A stretch of 64,000 nt of DNA from Conchocele bisecta (lineage: Eukaryota > Mollusca > Bivalvia > Lucinida > Thyasiridae). Below, piece by piece: positions 12,801-24,259 of the stretch. A program made the position numbers and the translations under genes. Under the pieces are notes generated by a model. It was not told the DNA's origin. It ran no database searches and was given only the letters and a program-made list of their open reading frames with translations. Each line of letters begins with the position of its first letter. Position 1 is the stretch's first letter. The stretch lies in the NCBI GenBank assembly GCA_029237695.1, contig CM055278.1:78327817-78391816 (forward strand). The letters run 5' to 3'.

Positions 12801-12983
12801 CAACTCAATATTCACTCATTTAGACACATTTCTACAAACAAAGACTCATACAAATTTGCCTTCTACCCCCACACTATTACTCAATGGAACCTCCTGCCAT
12901 CCTCTGTTCATGAAGCAGCCACAGTGGATGCTTTCAAAGCCCTTATCCCTGTGGCTGTCCTCACTCCAATCTACCACCAGTAA
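9880..12983 (+). pseudogene. LINE ORF2: endonuclease and reverse transcriptase, lightly damaged
   Basis: The product would nick target DNA and reverse-transcribe the element RNA. The AP-endonuclease domain occupies about residues 85-310, with 'LNFQSLKNK', 'TETWL', 'GGDFNLGHIDW' and 'GEADHD'. The reverse transcriptase follows with 'HKASGPDKIP', 'NYRPISLTC', 'HGFRSSRST', 'MDFAKAFDKVPH', 'GVPQGTVLGP', 'YINDFP' and the catalytic 'FADD'. The C-terminal region has 'ALVRPKLE', 'RRAARFV' and 'FYPHTITQWNLLP', ending at TAA 12981-12983. Damage is light: one in-frame TAA at 11164-11166 and frame changes near 11818, 12463 and 12742. All catalytic motifs are otherwise intact, so this is a fairly recent, inactive copy. 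Confidence 0.88.
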
Positions 12984-13121
12984 ACTACTGCATGTGTATA
13001 TAGTTTTACGACCCACTACCTCCCCCTACATCACTGTATATTTATATTCACTCTTAATTAGGCGCCGGCACATAATCTTCAAATTTGAGGGAGTGTCGTT
13101 ATCAATAAGAAGAAGAAGAAG
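9880..13121 (+). mobile_element. 5'-truncated LINE retrotransposon (CR1/Jockey group)
   Basis: The insertion begins inside the ORF2 N-terminal Cys-rich (PHD-like) segment, seen as 'SWHCLQCGLPNFSS'. An in-frame TAG lies just upstream of the first ATG, so the 5' part is missing, as expected for aborted target-primed reverse transcription. The 3' end has a short untranslated region and terminates in a simple AAG-type tail at about 13108-13121. It sits within the mariner-type element bounded at 7231 and 13475 and is therefore younger than it. I could not define a target-site duplication. Confidence 0.8.
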
Positions 13122-13853
13122 ACTGGGTAACGTAACGAGTTAGTGACGTCCATAACTTGAGCGTCTGGAAAAAAATGTAAATAATCGGAAATTTGTAATT
13201 CCTATGAAAAGTTTTTATCTGAATTGAATAGTTTTCCTACTTTATTGATTTATTTTGTTTGACATTTGCTATTCCACTGAATAGCCGAGTATGGCGTAGT
13301 GACAATTTTTAAATCGTTATAACTTTTTGTATGACTAGTCTACCAGAAGATAGCAATTTCTGGTGTATATAGATAGCATAAAGATGGCGGTTTAATACAA
13401 TGTAACATTTAAGGTAGTGTGTCTAATAACAAACCTCTGGGAGAGAAACTCTACGTTATTTTTTGACAACCCTCGTATGTGCATGGTCGTGTTTTTTATT
13501 GATCATGTAACGAAATTACAGTACGATTGTATTTCTCAATGACGATAAAATGCTCGACGACGCGCACGATTTTTTTCTAACGCGGCGATCTTGATGCAAA
13601 GGAACATTCGTTCCAAATAGTGACATGTTGCTCCACTTCCTGTAATTCGCTCAGTTGTATTTACTTCCTACTTCCGGTCCAAAAATAAAACAAGTAGCGA
13701 TATAAACAACAGACGAAAATGTAAGACTATTGCAGTGTTGGTTGTAAGCAAATACATGGAGCTCGATTGGCTTTTAAAATAATGAAAATAGCGCCTTTAG
13801 TTTTGACTTGCAAAATGTTCGTTGTAGCTTTGGAAGCCGGTCAAAACGGTTCA

Positions 13854-14030
13854 GGGTCAATTCGTACCCTATTCGTACCCATACCATTTCGTACCCGGTT
13901 TGGCCATTTCGTACCGAGTATGGTCAATTCGTACCCTTTCCAAGTCAATTCGTACACAGTTTGGTCATTTAGTAGTACCCAGTTTTGGTCATTTTTTACC
14001 CAGTTTGGTCCATTCGTACCCATAGTACGA
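13854..14030. repeat. Minisatellite, about 20-bp unit
   Basis: Seven to nine imperfect copies of GGTCAATTCGTACCCAGTTT-like units, with variants such as GGCCATTTCGTACCGAG, are arranged in tandem. The open frames across it (13767-14057 and the reverse strand) simply reflect the low-complexity repeat. Confidence 0.8.
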
Positions 14031-14235
14031 ACAGTACATCATTCTGGATATATGTGAACTCTAAACTCCAGACTACTGTCTGTTACACGAAACTAGTCCA
14101 ATATGGCAATAACATTTGACCCCGGGTTTTGCTATTTGATGGACCCGGTATTTAATCAGAAATAACAGTTGAAAAATAATTGAATATATACGTTGTATGT
14201 TATAGAACTATCATGAAACCTGTCCAAATTTTACG

Positions 14236-14477
14236 GCTGTGGAGCGCAGTGGCTGTGATGGTTAGAGCGTCAAACTGCTGATCGAAAGGTCGTGGGTTCG
14301 AGCCTCACTCGAGGCATTGCGTTGTGTCATTGAGCAAGACACTTTATCCACACTGCTTCAGTTCACCCAGCTGTAAATGGGTACCGGCTAATTACCGGGA
14401 ACATCGATTGTATTTGAAATTGTATTTGACATTGTATGTACATGTATATATATAATAAAGGAATACAATCCTGCTCA
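14236..14477 (+). mobile_element. tRNA-derived SINE
   Basis: The head is tRNA-like, with a loose A box (TGGCTGTGATGG) and a perfect B box GGTTCGAGCC near 14296, giving an internal RNA polymerase III promoter. It is followed by a conserved SINE central block (TTGAGCAAGACACTTTA ... CAGCTGTAAATGGGTACC) of a type shared by many animal SINEs. The tail is AT-rich (TATATATAATAAAGGAATAC). It is not a tRNA gene because the acceptor stem does not pair and the sequence continues as SINE body. Confidence 0.85.
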
Positions 14478-14511
14478 TAATACCCGCAAGGGGCGTGTGC
14501 AAGCAGTATCT

Positions 14512-14552
14512 ATAGATAGATAGATAGATAGGATAGATAGATAGATAGATAG
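14512..14552. repeat. GATA microsatellite
   Basis: About ten copies of GATA with one interruption (GGATAG). It lies just downstream of the SINE tail and may have grown from it. Confidence 0.9.
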
Positions 14553-14689
14553 TATAAACAAAATTTCAGAATTAGCCTTATTTTTATTTTGTAAAATTTA
14601 ATCAAACATTGATATTATTATGAATAACACCTGAAAATAGGCGTGAAAGAAGTATCTAGACATAGATAGATAAATTAGTTATGATATGA

Positions 14690-14885
14690 ATTTTAACATG
14701 GGGTAAAAGGAGGTGGAGGAGCAGGAGGAGTCAAACAATGAAATATTTTGGAAATCGGCTCTGAAACCTGGCTAAATAGCTTGGAAATGATCTAACTAAG
14801 TAAACAAAAGTTAAATTTTGAAAATCAGCCCACTATTTCTGAAATTAGAAAAATTCCCCATGTTAAATCCCCAAAGCCGGACCAG
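14690..14885. mobile_element. MITE family C fragment
   Basis: It contains TTTTAACATGGGG, a purine-rich GAGGTGGAGGAG block, CTGAAACCTGGCTAAATAG, CTTGGAAATGAT and CCCCATGTTAAATCCCC. This order is shared with 47480-47890, 53205-53655, 62490-62680 and 63840-64000. The ends AACATGGG and CCCATGTT are inverted repeats. Confidence 0.7.
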
Positions 14886-14930
14886 TGCTGGAACCATGAT
14901 ATTATTTACCAGTTTTAACCATGATATATT

Positions 14931-17448
14931 GTCCCGCCTGCTTTAGCAGAAGCGGGACATAGGTATAGCTTTTCCGTCGGCGGTGGCGGCGTCAACATTT
15001 CACGTTAAGTTTTTGCGTTTAGCTCAGTTTCCAGAAAACTATAACTCCTACGACCTCCATACTTGGTATACATGTACATCAACACTGTGGTGTAACCATC
15101 TCACACAGAGGGAACACATGTGACCTTCACCTACTTTTCATGGTTCATTGACATACTTTTCACATGCATTCAACGTTAAGTTTTTGCGTTTAGCTCTGTT
15201 TCTAAAACTTAGCGCTCAGGTTAATTCATTGTAACTTCTGTTTCCCTCAATGGAATGCTTTAATATTCCATACATGCATTTGTAACAACATCTCGCATCA
15301 TTCTACACAAATCCCATTGTGCCCGCTAACCCCAAAGGTCAAGGTCACTGACTTAGAAATATCCGTGTTTGGAAAAGTTAACGCTCGGTTTAATGTATTA
15401 CAACTTCTGTTTCCCTTGATGGAATGCTTCGGTATACATCAACACTGTGGTGTAACCATCTCACACAGAGGGAGCCCATGTGACCTTGACCTAGTTTTCA
15501 TGGTTGATTGACCTACTTTTCACATGCATTCAACGTTAAGTTTTTGCGTTTAGCTCTGTTTCTAAAACTTAACGCTCAGGTTAATTCATTGTGACTTCTG
15601 TTTCCCTCAATGGAATGCTTTAATATTCCATACATGCATTTGTAACAACATCCCGCATCATTCTCCAGAAAGCCCATGGTGCCCGCTAACCCCAAAGGTC
15701 AAGGTCGCTGACTTAGAAATTTCCGTGTTTGGAAATGTTAATGCTCAGTTTATGCTTTAATATTCCTTACATACATTTGTAACAACATCCTGCATCATTC
15801 TACAGAAAGCCCATGGTGCCCACTAACCCCAAAGGTCAAGGTCACTGACTTAGAAATTTCTGTGTTGGAAAAGTTAACGCTCAGTTTATGCTTTGATATT
15901 CCATACATGCATTTGTAACAACATCCCGCATCATTCTACAGAAAGCCCATGTTGCCCGCTAACCCCAAAGGTCAAGGTCACTGACTTACAAATTTCCTTG
16001 TTTGGAAAAGTTAACGCTCAGTTTATGCTTTAATATTCCATACATGCATTTGTAACAACATCCCGCATCATTCTACAGAAAGCCCATGGTGCCCGCAAAC
16101 CCCAAAGGTCAAGGTCGCTGACTTAGAAATTTCTGTGTTTGGAAAAGTTAACGCTCAGTTTATGGTTTAATATTCCATACATACATTTGTAACAACATCC
16201 CGCATCATTCTACAGAAAGCCCATGATGCCCGCTAACGCCAAAGGTCAAGGTCACTGACTTAAAAATTTCAGTGTTTGGAAAAGTTAACGCTCAGTTTAT
16301 GCTTTAATATTCCATACATGCATTTGTAACAACATCCCGCATCATTCTACAGAAAGCCCATGATGCCCTCTAACGCCAAAGGTCAAGGTCACTGACTTAG
16401 AGAAATGTTCGTGTTTGGAAAAGTTAACGCTCAGTTTATGCTTTAATATTCCATACATGCATTTGTAACAACATCCCGCATCATTCTGCAGAAAGCCCAT
16501 GGTGCCCGCAAACCCCAAAGGTCAAGGTCGCAGACTTAGAAATTTCCGTGTTTGGAAAAGTTAACGCTCAGTTTTAACGCTCAGTTTATGCTTTAATATG
16601 CCATATATGCATTTGTAACAACATCCCGCATCATTCTACAGAAAGCCCATCATTCTACAGATGCCCGCTAACCCCAAAGGTCATGGTCACTGAATTAGAA
16701 ATTTCCGTGTTTGGAAAGTTAACGCTCAGTTTATGCTTTAATATTCCATACATGCATTTGTAACAACATCCCGCATCATTCTACAGAAAGCCCATCATTC
16801 TACAGATGCCCGCTAACCCCAAAGGTCATGGTCACTGAATTAGAAATTTCCGTGTTTGGAAAAGTTAACGCTCAGTTTATGCTTTAATATTCCATACATG
16901 CATTTGTAACAACATCCCGCATCATTCTACAGAAAGCCCATCATTCTACAGAAAGCCCATGGTGCCCGCTAACCCCAAAGGTCAAGGTCACTGACTTAGA
17001 AATTTACATGTTTGCAAAAATTAACGCTCAGTTTATGCTTTAATATTCCATACATGCATTTGTAACAACATCCCGCATCATTCTACAGAAAGCCCATCAT
17101 TCTACAGAAAGCCCATGCTGCTCGCTAACCCCAAAGGTCAAGGTCACTGACTTAGAAATTTATGTGTTTGGAAAAATTAACGCTCAGTTTATGCTTTAAT
17201 ATTCCATACATGCATTTGTAGGAACATCCCGCATCATTCTACAGAAAGCCCATGGTGCCCGCTAACCCCAAAGGTCAAGGTCACTGACTTAGAAATTTCC
17301 GTGTTTGGAAAAGTTAACGCTCAGTTTATGCTTTAATATTCCATACATGCATTTGTAACAACATCCCGCATCATTCTACAGAAAGCCCATGGTGCTCACT
17401 AACCCAATCTGCGCCAGGCGGGACATTTTGCTCCGCGGAGCTCTTGTA
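14931..17448. mobile_element. Tandem-array element (Helentron/pearl-like architecture)
   Basis: It starts with a hairpin-capable GTCCCGCCTGCTTTAGCAGA-GCGGGAC block and ends with GGCGGGACATTTTGCTCCGCGGAGC at about 17415-17440. The centre is a tandem array (15180-17405). The same plan, a GC-rich 5' hairpin then a tandem array containing AAGGTCAAGGTCA then a GC-rich 3' hairpin, recurs at 25119-26750 and 31569-33158. Bivalve pearl elements and non-autonomous Helentrons (HINEs) have this architecture. The assignment is by architecture only, and no coding capacity is seen. Confidence 0.6.
15180..17405. repeat. Tandem array, about 137-bp unit, roughly 15 copies
   Basis: Successive TTAACGCTCAGTTTATGC anchors (for example 16011, 16148 and 16286) are about 137 bp apart. 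Each unit also carries ATTCCATACATGCATTTGT, CCCGCATCATTCTACAG and CCCAAAGGTCAAGGTCACTG. Several units from about 16640 onward have an extra CATTCTACAGAAAGCC-type duplication. The array forms the core of the surrounding element. Confidence 0.9.
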
Positions 17449-18365
17449 CGCATAATATATACGTATATCTTACTGGCTGTGACATTTGAACCACAAACGT
17501 GTACCCTAAATATGCTCTATACACTGTGCAAGAATGAACCAATCCAAGTAACCGAAGAATTACTGCAAGCTTTTGGGCTAAAAAAGGAGAAACCTTCCCT
17601 TAAAGCCCAGAAATCATCATAGAGGTATCATAGAGGTATAGACATATTCACTCTGTGTTTTTTCGAAATAATATCAATACTAGACCAAATTTCAAGAAAT
17701 AAAAAGAAGGCTCATTGTTAAATTTTGATAAAATTTAATATTATCCAAAATAATAAATGTTTTTGCAGCCATTGTATATTTAGATGTAAAATTTGGGCAG
17801 GTTTCGTGAAAGAGACAGTTCATACATACATTTAGTTAATCCAGTGTTTGAGACCGGATATAAGCATTTGCTTGTATAAACTTTGTCAGTTTCTTCGGCC
17901 CTTTTCGTTTTTATGACAGTAGAAGTGGAGTAAATAAGTAATCTTAAAAAGTCAGATTCTACTATTACCAGTAATGATCAGGAGAATGAATGAATTTCTC
18001 AGCAGTGTTTTTACTCATACCAACATACATGTACTGTTCAAGACATGAATAGTAATCTCGTGAACTTTGAAATGTAATTGTGTAGATATCATAAAAAGCT
18101 ACGTTAAAGGCGCTAAAAACTGATAAATCGCCTGGTTACAACGGGTTACACCCTAATACGGCCTTTTCAACTTAACCATTTTTTCAACACATTTGTCCAC
18201 AATCCTGTATATACATGTAATATAGAGATGTGTAATCAACTCATCAGGCAGCTTTCTGTCAATCGATCTGAAACTTTACACATGTCTTCTGCACATAAGT
18301 GCACCATGGTGTTTTTATGAAGAAAACATATTTTTCACAAAAATATGGCCTTTTCAACATAGCCA
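17449..18365. other. No gene recognised
   Basis: It contains the right end of the 14210-17817 element and otherwise AT-rich unassigned sequence. The frame at 17389-17622 starts inside the tandem array and has no recognisable domain. Confidence 0.45.
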
Positions 18366-18968
18366 TTTGTAGCCGGGTTTTTTGAGAGAAAAAATCCTCG
18401 GTATTGGATTGGCAAAAGCCGGGCGGGCCGCAGCGTCCAATGTTAAATTTTCGTGTTTAGGTCCATTTCTCTGTTACTTTGCCACCTACAACCATCATAC
18501 TTGCACAACTTCGTAACCGCCCACCACATACCACTATCGAACATGTGACCTTTTTTTTAGCTTGACCTATTTTTATTCCGCCTAATCGACTTAGCCATTT
18601 TCAATGTTAAGTTTTCACAATCTGTTTGTCATTTACTTTACCACCTAACTTCATAACCAACAGGTGCCCACCACACTATCCCACATGTGACCTTTTTTAT
18701 GCCCCTCCACGATAGTGGATGGACAGCATTTAGTGTTACCCTTGTCCATCCTTCCGTCTGCCCGTCACCAACCTTGTAACTCTTAAAACTTTTATACCAT
18801 ACTAGCTACAGACCTGAGACTTGGTATGTAGCTTCCTTATGATGAGTAGGTTTTTTATTTGACCCCCGGGTCATGGATTATCTCCCCCTTTTCGACTTAG
18901 AATTTGGCAATTTTGCCTTGTAACTCGTAAACTGTCATAGTTACAGACCTGAAACTTGGTGTGTAGCA
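18366..18968. repeat. Dispersed repeats flanking the 24-bp minisatellite
   Basis: TAGCCGGGTTTTTTGAGAG, TATTGGATTGGCAAAAGCC, GGGCGGGCC and the following AATGTTAA-TTTTCGTGTTT recur at 23480-23700 with small changes. The minisatellite is therefore bracketed by two direct copies of one repeat family. A second family (CCCTCCACGATAGTGG...GTTACCCTTGTCC) lies at 18700-18960. Confidence 0.6.
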
Positions 18969-21900
18969 TCTATTCTGTACCTCCTAGTGTCATATATTCT
19001 GTACCTCCTAGTGTCGTCTATTCTGTACCTCCTAGTGTCATATATTCTGTACCTCCTAGTGTCATCTCTGTACCTCCTAGTGTCATATATTCTGTACCTC
19101 CTAGTGTCATCTATTCTGTACCTCCTAGTGCCATCTATTCTGTACCTCCTAGTGTCATCTATTCTGTACCTCCTAGTGTCATATATTCTGTACCTCCTAG
19201 TGTCATATATTCTGTACCTCCTAGTGCCATCTATTCTGTACCTCCTAGTGTCATCTATTCTGTACCTCCTAGTGCCATCTATTCTGTACTCCTAGTGCAT
19301 CCTATCTCGTACCTCCTAGTGTCATCTATCTGTACCCCTCCCTAGTGTCCATATATTCTGTACCTCCTAGTGTCATCCCCCTATTCTGTACATCCTAGTG
19401 TCATATATTCTGTACCTCCTAGTCATATTGTACCTAGTACTATTCTGTACCTCCTAGTGTCATATATTCTGTACCTCCTAGTGTCATATTCTGTACCTAG
19501 TGTCACTATTCGTACCTCCTATGTATATATTCGACCTCCTAGTGCATATTATTCTGTACCTCCTAGTGTCATCTATATACTCGTACCTCCTAGTGCATAT
19601 AGTACCTATATCTGTACTCCTAGTCCATATATTCTGTACCACTATCCATCTATTCTGTACCTCCTAGTGTCATCTATTCTGTACCTCCTAGTGCCATCTA
19701 TTCTGTACCTCCTAGTGTCATATATTCTGTACCTCCTAGTGTCATATATTCTGTACCTCCTAGTGTCATCTATTCTGTACCTCCTAGTGTCCATCTATTC
19801 TACCATCCTATGTCATATATTCTGTACCTCTAAGTGCATCTATCGTACCTCCTAGTTCATATCTCGTACCTTCCTAGTGCAATCTTATTATGTACCTCCA
19901 AGTGCCATATCTGTCCTCCCTATTCAATATTCTGTACCTGCCTAGTGTCATCCTAGTGTCATCTCTACCTCCTAGTGTCATTATTCTTATTAGTACCTCC
20001 ATGTCATATTATTCTGTACCCCTAATGGTCCATATATTCTGTACCTCCTAGTCATATATTCTTATTCTGTACCTCCTAGTGTCATATATTCTGTACCTCC
20101 TAGTGTCATCTAGTCTGTACCTCCTAGTGTCATCTATTCTGTACCTCCTAGTGTCATCTATTCTGTACCTGCTAGTGTCATATATTCTGTACCTCCTAGT
20201 GTCATATATTCTGTACCTCCTAGTGTCATATATTCTGTACCTCCTAGTGTCATCTATTCTGTACCTCCTAGTGTCATCTATTCTGTACCATTAGTGTCAT
20301 ATATGCTGTACCTCCTAGTGTCATCTATTCTGTACCTCCTAGTGTCATATATTCTGTACCTCATAGTGTCATCTATTCTGTACCACCTAGTGTCATATAT
20401 TCTGTACCTCTTAGTGTCATCTATTCTGTACCTCCTGGTGTCATATATTCTGTACCTCCTAGTTTCATCTATTCTGTACCTCCTAGTGTCATATATTCTG
20501 TACCTCCTAGTGTCATCTATTCTGTACCTCCTAGTGTCATATATTCTGTACCTCCTAGTGTCATCTATTCTGTACCTCCTAGTGCATGAATCGTCCCCTA
20601 GTGTCATCTATTTCTGTACCTCCTAGTCATCTATTCTGTACCTCCTAGTGTCATCTATTCTGTACCTCCTAGTGTCATCTATTCTGTACCTCCTAGTGTC
20701 ATATATTCTGTACCTCCTAGTGTCATCTATTCTGTACCTCCTAGTGTCATATATTCTGTACCTCCTAGTGTCATATATTCTGTACCTCCTAGTGTCATCT
20801 ATTCTGTACCTCCTAGTGCCATCTATTCTGTACCTCCTAGTGTCCATCTATCTGTACCATCCTAGTGTCATCTACTGTACCTCCTAGTCGTACATCTATT
20901 CTGTACCTCCTAGTGTCATCATATTCTGTACCTCCTAGTGCCTTCTTATTCTGTACTTCTACGTTCATCTATGTCCTCCTAGTGTCAGTATATTCATGTA
21001 CCTAGTGCCATCTATTCTTAGTCGTCCAGTGTCATATTCTGTACTCCTACTCTAGTATTTCTGTACCTCCTATGTCTTCTTATTCTGTACCTCCTAGTGT
21101 CATCTATTCTTATTCTGTACCCCTAGTGTCATCTATTCTTATTCTGTACCTCCTAGTGTCATCTATTCTTATTATGTACCTCCTAGTGTCCATCTATTCG
21201 TTACCTCCTAGTGTCATCTATTGTACCTCCTAGTGTCATCTATTCTTATTCTGTACCTCTAGTCATCTATCTATTCTGTACCTCCTAGTGTATCTATCTT
21301 ATCCTGACCCCTAGTGTCATCTATTCTTATTCTGTACCTCCTAGTGTCATCTATTCTTATTATGTACCTCCTAGTGTCATCTATTCTTATTCTGTACCTC
21401 CTAGTGTCATCTATTCTTATTCTGTACTCCTAGTATATGTACATCCTAGTGTCATCTATTCTATTCTGTACCCCTGGGTCATATATTCTATTCTGTACCT
21501 CCTAGTGTCATCTATTCTTATTCCGTACCTCCTAGTGTCATCTATTCTGTACCTCCTAGTGTCATATATTCTGTACCTCCTAGTGTCATCTATTCTTATT
21601 CTGTCACCTCCTATTTGTCTTATATCTGTACCTCCTAGTGTCATCTATTCTTAATTCCTATGTATATATTCTGTACCTCCTATGTCATCTATTATGTACC
21701 TCTAGTGTCATATTATTCGCACCTCCTAGTGTCATATATATGTCTTCTATTTGAGACCTCTAGTGTCATATATTCTACTCCTAGTGTCATCTATCTTATT
21801 CTGTACCTCCTAGTGTCATCATATTCTTATTCTGTACCTCCTAGTGTCATATATTGTACTAGTGTCATCTATTCTGTACCTCCTAGTGTCATATACTGTT

Positions 21901-22297
21901 TTTTACCTCCTAGTCATCATTCTGTACCTCCTAGTGTCATATATTCTGTACCTCCTAGTGTCATCTATTCTGTACCTCCTAGTGTCATCTATTCTTATTC
22001 TGCACCTCCTAGTGTCATATATTCTGTACCTCCTAGTGTCATCTATTCTGTACCTCCTAGTGTCATATATTCTGTACCTCCTAGTGTCATCTATTATGTA
22101 CCTCCTAGTGTCATCTATTATGTACCTCCTAGTGTCATATATTCTGCACCTCCTAGTGTCATATATTATGTACCTCCTAGTGTCATCTATTCTGTACCTC
22201 CTAGTGTCATATATTCTGTACCTCCTAGTGTCATCTATTCTGTACCTCCTAGTGTCATATATTCTGTACCTCCTAGTGTCATATATTTCTGTAAACC

Positions 22298-22343
<46 letters not shown>

Positions 22344-22590
22344 TAGATGTAACACTAGTGTCATCTATTCTTATTCTGTACCCCTAGTGTCATCTATTCT
22401 TATTATGTACCTCCTAGTGTCATCTATTCTTATTCTGTACCTCCTAGTGTCATCTATTCTTATTCTGTACCTCCTAGTGTCATCTATTCTGTACCTCCTA
22501 GTGTCATCTATTCTGTACCTCCTAGTGTCATCTATTCTTATTCTGTACCTCCTAGTGTCATCTATTCTTATTCTGCACCTCCTAGTGTCG
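18969..22590 (+). repeat. 24-bp minisatellite, forward arm
   Basis: The unit is CTATTCTGTACCTCCTAGTGTCAT-type, 24 bp long, in well over 100 copies. Variants have ATATTC for CTATTC or an added TTATTC (30 bp). Because 24 is a multiple of 3 and the unit lacks stops in two frames, long periodic open frames appear (for example 18956-19345 and 21660-22346). They encode only an eight-residue tandem peptide and have no gene context. A run of 45 C occurs at 22299-22343. Stretches near 19270-20080 and 20840-21900 are full of small deletions. Confidence 0.95.
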
Positions 22591-23135
22591 ATGACACTAG
22601 GAGGTACAGAATAAGAATAGATGACACTAGGAGGTACAGAATAGATGACACTAGGAGGTACAGAATAAGAGTGACACTAGGAGGTACAGAATAAGAATAT
22701 GACACTAGGAGGAGGTACATAATAAGAATAGATGACACTATGGAAGGTACATATAGAATAGATGACACTAGGAGGTACAGAATAAGAATAGATGACACTA
22801 GGAGGTACAGAATAAGAATAGATGACACTAGGAGGTACAGAATAAGAATAGATGACACTAGAGGTCAGAATAAAAAGAGACACAGGAGGTACAGAATAAG
22901 ACAGGATACATAATGAGTACAGGATAGAATAAGAATAGATGACACTAGGAGGTACAGAATAAGAATAGATGACACTAGGAGGTACAGAATAGATGACACT
23001 AGGAGGTACATAATAAGAATAGATGACACTAGGAGGTACAGAATAAGAATAGATGACACTAGGAGGTACATAATAGATGACACTAGGAGGTACAGAATAA
23101 GAATATGACACTAGGAGGTACAGAATAAGAATAGA
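22591..23135 (-). repeat. 24/30-bp minisatellite, inverted arm
   Basis: From 22591 the unit is read in reverse complement (GATGACACTAGGAGGTACAG, then AATAAGAATA) in about 18-20 copies, mostly the 30-bp variant. The switch point is a clean CTAGTGTC-GAT-GACACTAG, so the array can fold into a very large hairpin with the forward arm. Confidence 0.93.
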
Positions 23136-23954
23136 TTTTTCCGCGTCATCGAGATAGCCATTTTCAATGTTCACTTGGACAACACTCATCACACAGCACA
23201 GATGTTCACTCATATCTTGTACTGATACATGTATGCCAGCCTGCAACTGCATGTAGGTTTTCTCATACACTGGCCTCTTTTGCCATCTTAAGCCACTGAC
23301 AGTTGTTACTTTCAATCGTGGTCATAATAAGATTAATAGCCAAGTATCTGTTTTCAATTGTCTATACCTTGAAGAAAACCCATCTCTTGTTTGTTAATCA
23401 AATCAGTGTTACAGATGCCAATATATATCTATATGTTTTACTATCTTCTTCATTGATAATAATGACTGCCCACCCATTTTTAGCCAGGTTTTTTGAAAAA
23501 AAATCCAGGCTATTGGATTGGCGAAAGCCGGGCGGGCGGGCAGCGTCCACAATCAATGTTAAGTTTTCGTGTTTGAGTCCATTTCTTTGTTACTGTACCA
23601 CCTAGGACCACCAAACTTTCACAGCTTCATAATCATGGGGTGCCCACCACATATCACTATCCAACATGTTACCTTTTTTTGAACTTGACCCATTTTTTCC
23701 GCGCAGTCCAAAGTTTTTTGGTTAAAAGTTTTTTGTTATACTATATCTCTGCAACTGCTTCGCCCATTACCTTGAAACTTCACATGGGTGTTTATCATCA
23801 TCCATATTTTCATTCAACCCCCCAACCGTGCGGCCCCTGTGCCCAATGTCAAGTTCAAATTACTTTGAATTTTTTTGTTAAAGTTTTTTCGTGTACTATA
23901 TCTCTGCAACTGCTTCACCCATTACCTTGATACTTCACATGGGTGTTTATCATC
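23136..23954. other. No gene recognised, dispersed repeat copy
   Basis: It holds the second copy of the repeat seen at 18366-18700 (about 23480-23700). Two AGTTTTTTGTTATACTATATCTCTGCAACTGC-like half repeats follow near 23730-23920. The open frames at 23303-23930 have no recognisable domain. Confidence 0.5.
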
Positions 23955-24155
23955 ATTGTCGCGCCCGCTTGCGGAAAGCGTGATATCGTCGGCATTTTGG
24001 CATATGTCCGTCCGTCCGTGCGTCCGTGTGTCCGGTTAAAGTTTTTTGGTTAAAGTTTTTCCATCTACTACAATGTATATCTATTTTTTTAGTGTCCATG
24101 CCTCGCCCCAAGGCGCGATATGCAGGCCACGGCCATCTAGTCTACAAAAAGTGGG
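23955..24155. mobile_element. Short tandem-array-element relative, array lost
   Basis: It starts TGTCGCGCCCGCTTGCGGA near 23958 and ends ATGCCTCGCCCCAAGGCGCG ... CACGGCCATCTAGTCT near 24100-24145, with only a CCGTCCGT simple run between. A nearly identical end pair is found at 36016-36140. It resembles the termini of the GTCGCGCC elements without the central tandem array. Confidence 0.5.
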
Positions 24156-24229
24156 TATAATTCTGTTATCCAAGTGTCTATGCTAGGAAAAAACCTGGCC
24201 TTCGTGGCTTTGCCTCGTTTCTTGTCTGA

Positions 24230-24259
24230 TGACGTATCAACGCATAGTGAGCCCACGTG
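24230..24259 (+). promoter_or_regulatory. Possible LAMTOR4 promoter motifs (CRE-like and E-box)
   Basis: TGACGTAT (24230-24237) resembles a CRE/ATF site. CACGTG (24254-24259) is an E-box core of the kind bound by MiT/TFE factors that control lysosomal genes. They lie about 310-340 bp upstream of the first recognised exon. The transcription start is not visible, so this is only a candidate. Confidence 0.25.

Larger units (their letters stand above)
7231..13475. mobile_element. Dead mariner-type element split by later insertions
   Basis: The left end (ACGAGGGGTTGT, then ATAACGTAGA) at 7232-7275 and the right end (TCTACGTTAT, then ACAACCCTCGT) at 13448-13476 are imperfect inverted repeats of about 50 bp next to TA. 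Just inside the left end lies a degenerate mariner-family transposase (7523-8350). The expected element is about 1.3 kb. The extra 5 kb is explained by SINE-like repeats near 8453-9000 and a LINE at 9880-13121, which separated the two ends. The right half (13125-13475) carries no coding sequence that I can read. Confidence 0.6.
14210..17817. mobile_element. Composite TIR element swollen by insertions
   Basis: The left end ATGAAACCTGTCCAAATTTT at 14211 matches, inverted, the right end AAATTTGGGCAGGTTTCGTG near 17790-17815. The same pair of ends bounds 62318-63385. Next to the right end lies AAATTTAATATT-type sequence that also occurs inside the 62.3-kb copy, supporting a shared family. Between the ends are a SINE (14236-14477), a GATA microsatellite, a MITE C fragment and a tandem-array element (14931-17448). 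The element therefore acted as a landing site. Confidence 0.55.

Noticed and set aside
14236..14310. tRNA gene
   Set aside because: The B box is perfect, but the acceptor arms do not pair and the sequence continues as a SINE body with an AT-rich tail.
18956..22858. Long periodic open frames (up to 256 codons) across the 24-bp minisatellite
   Set aside because: A 24-bp unit without stops keeps frames open for any length. The translations are eight-residue repeats, are open on both strands, lack splice or promoter context and break wherever units have indels.
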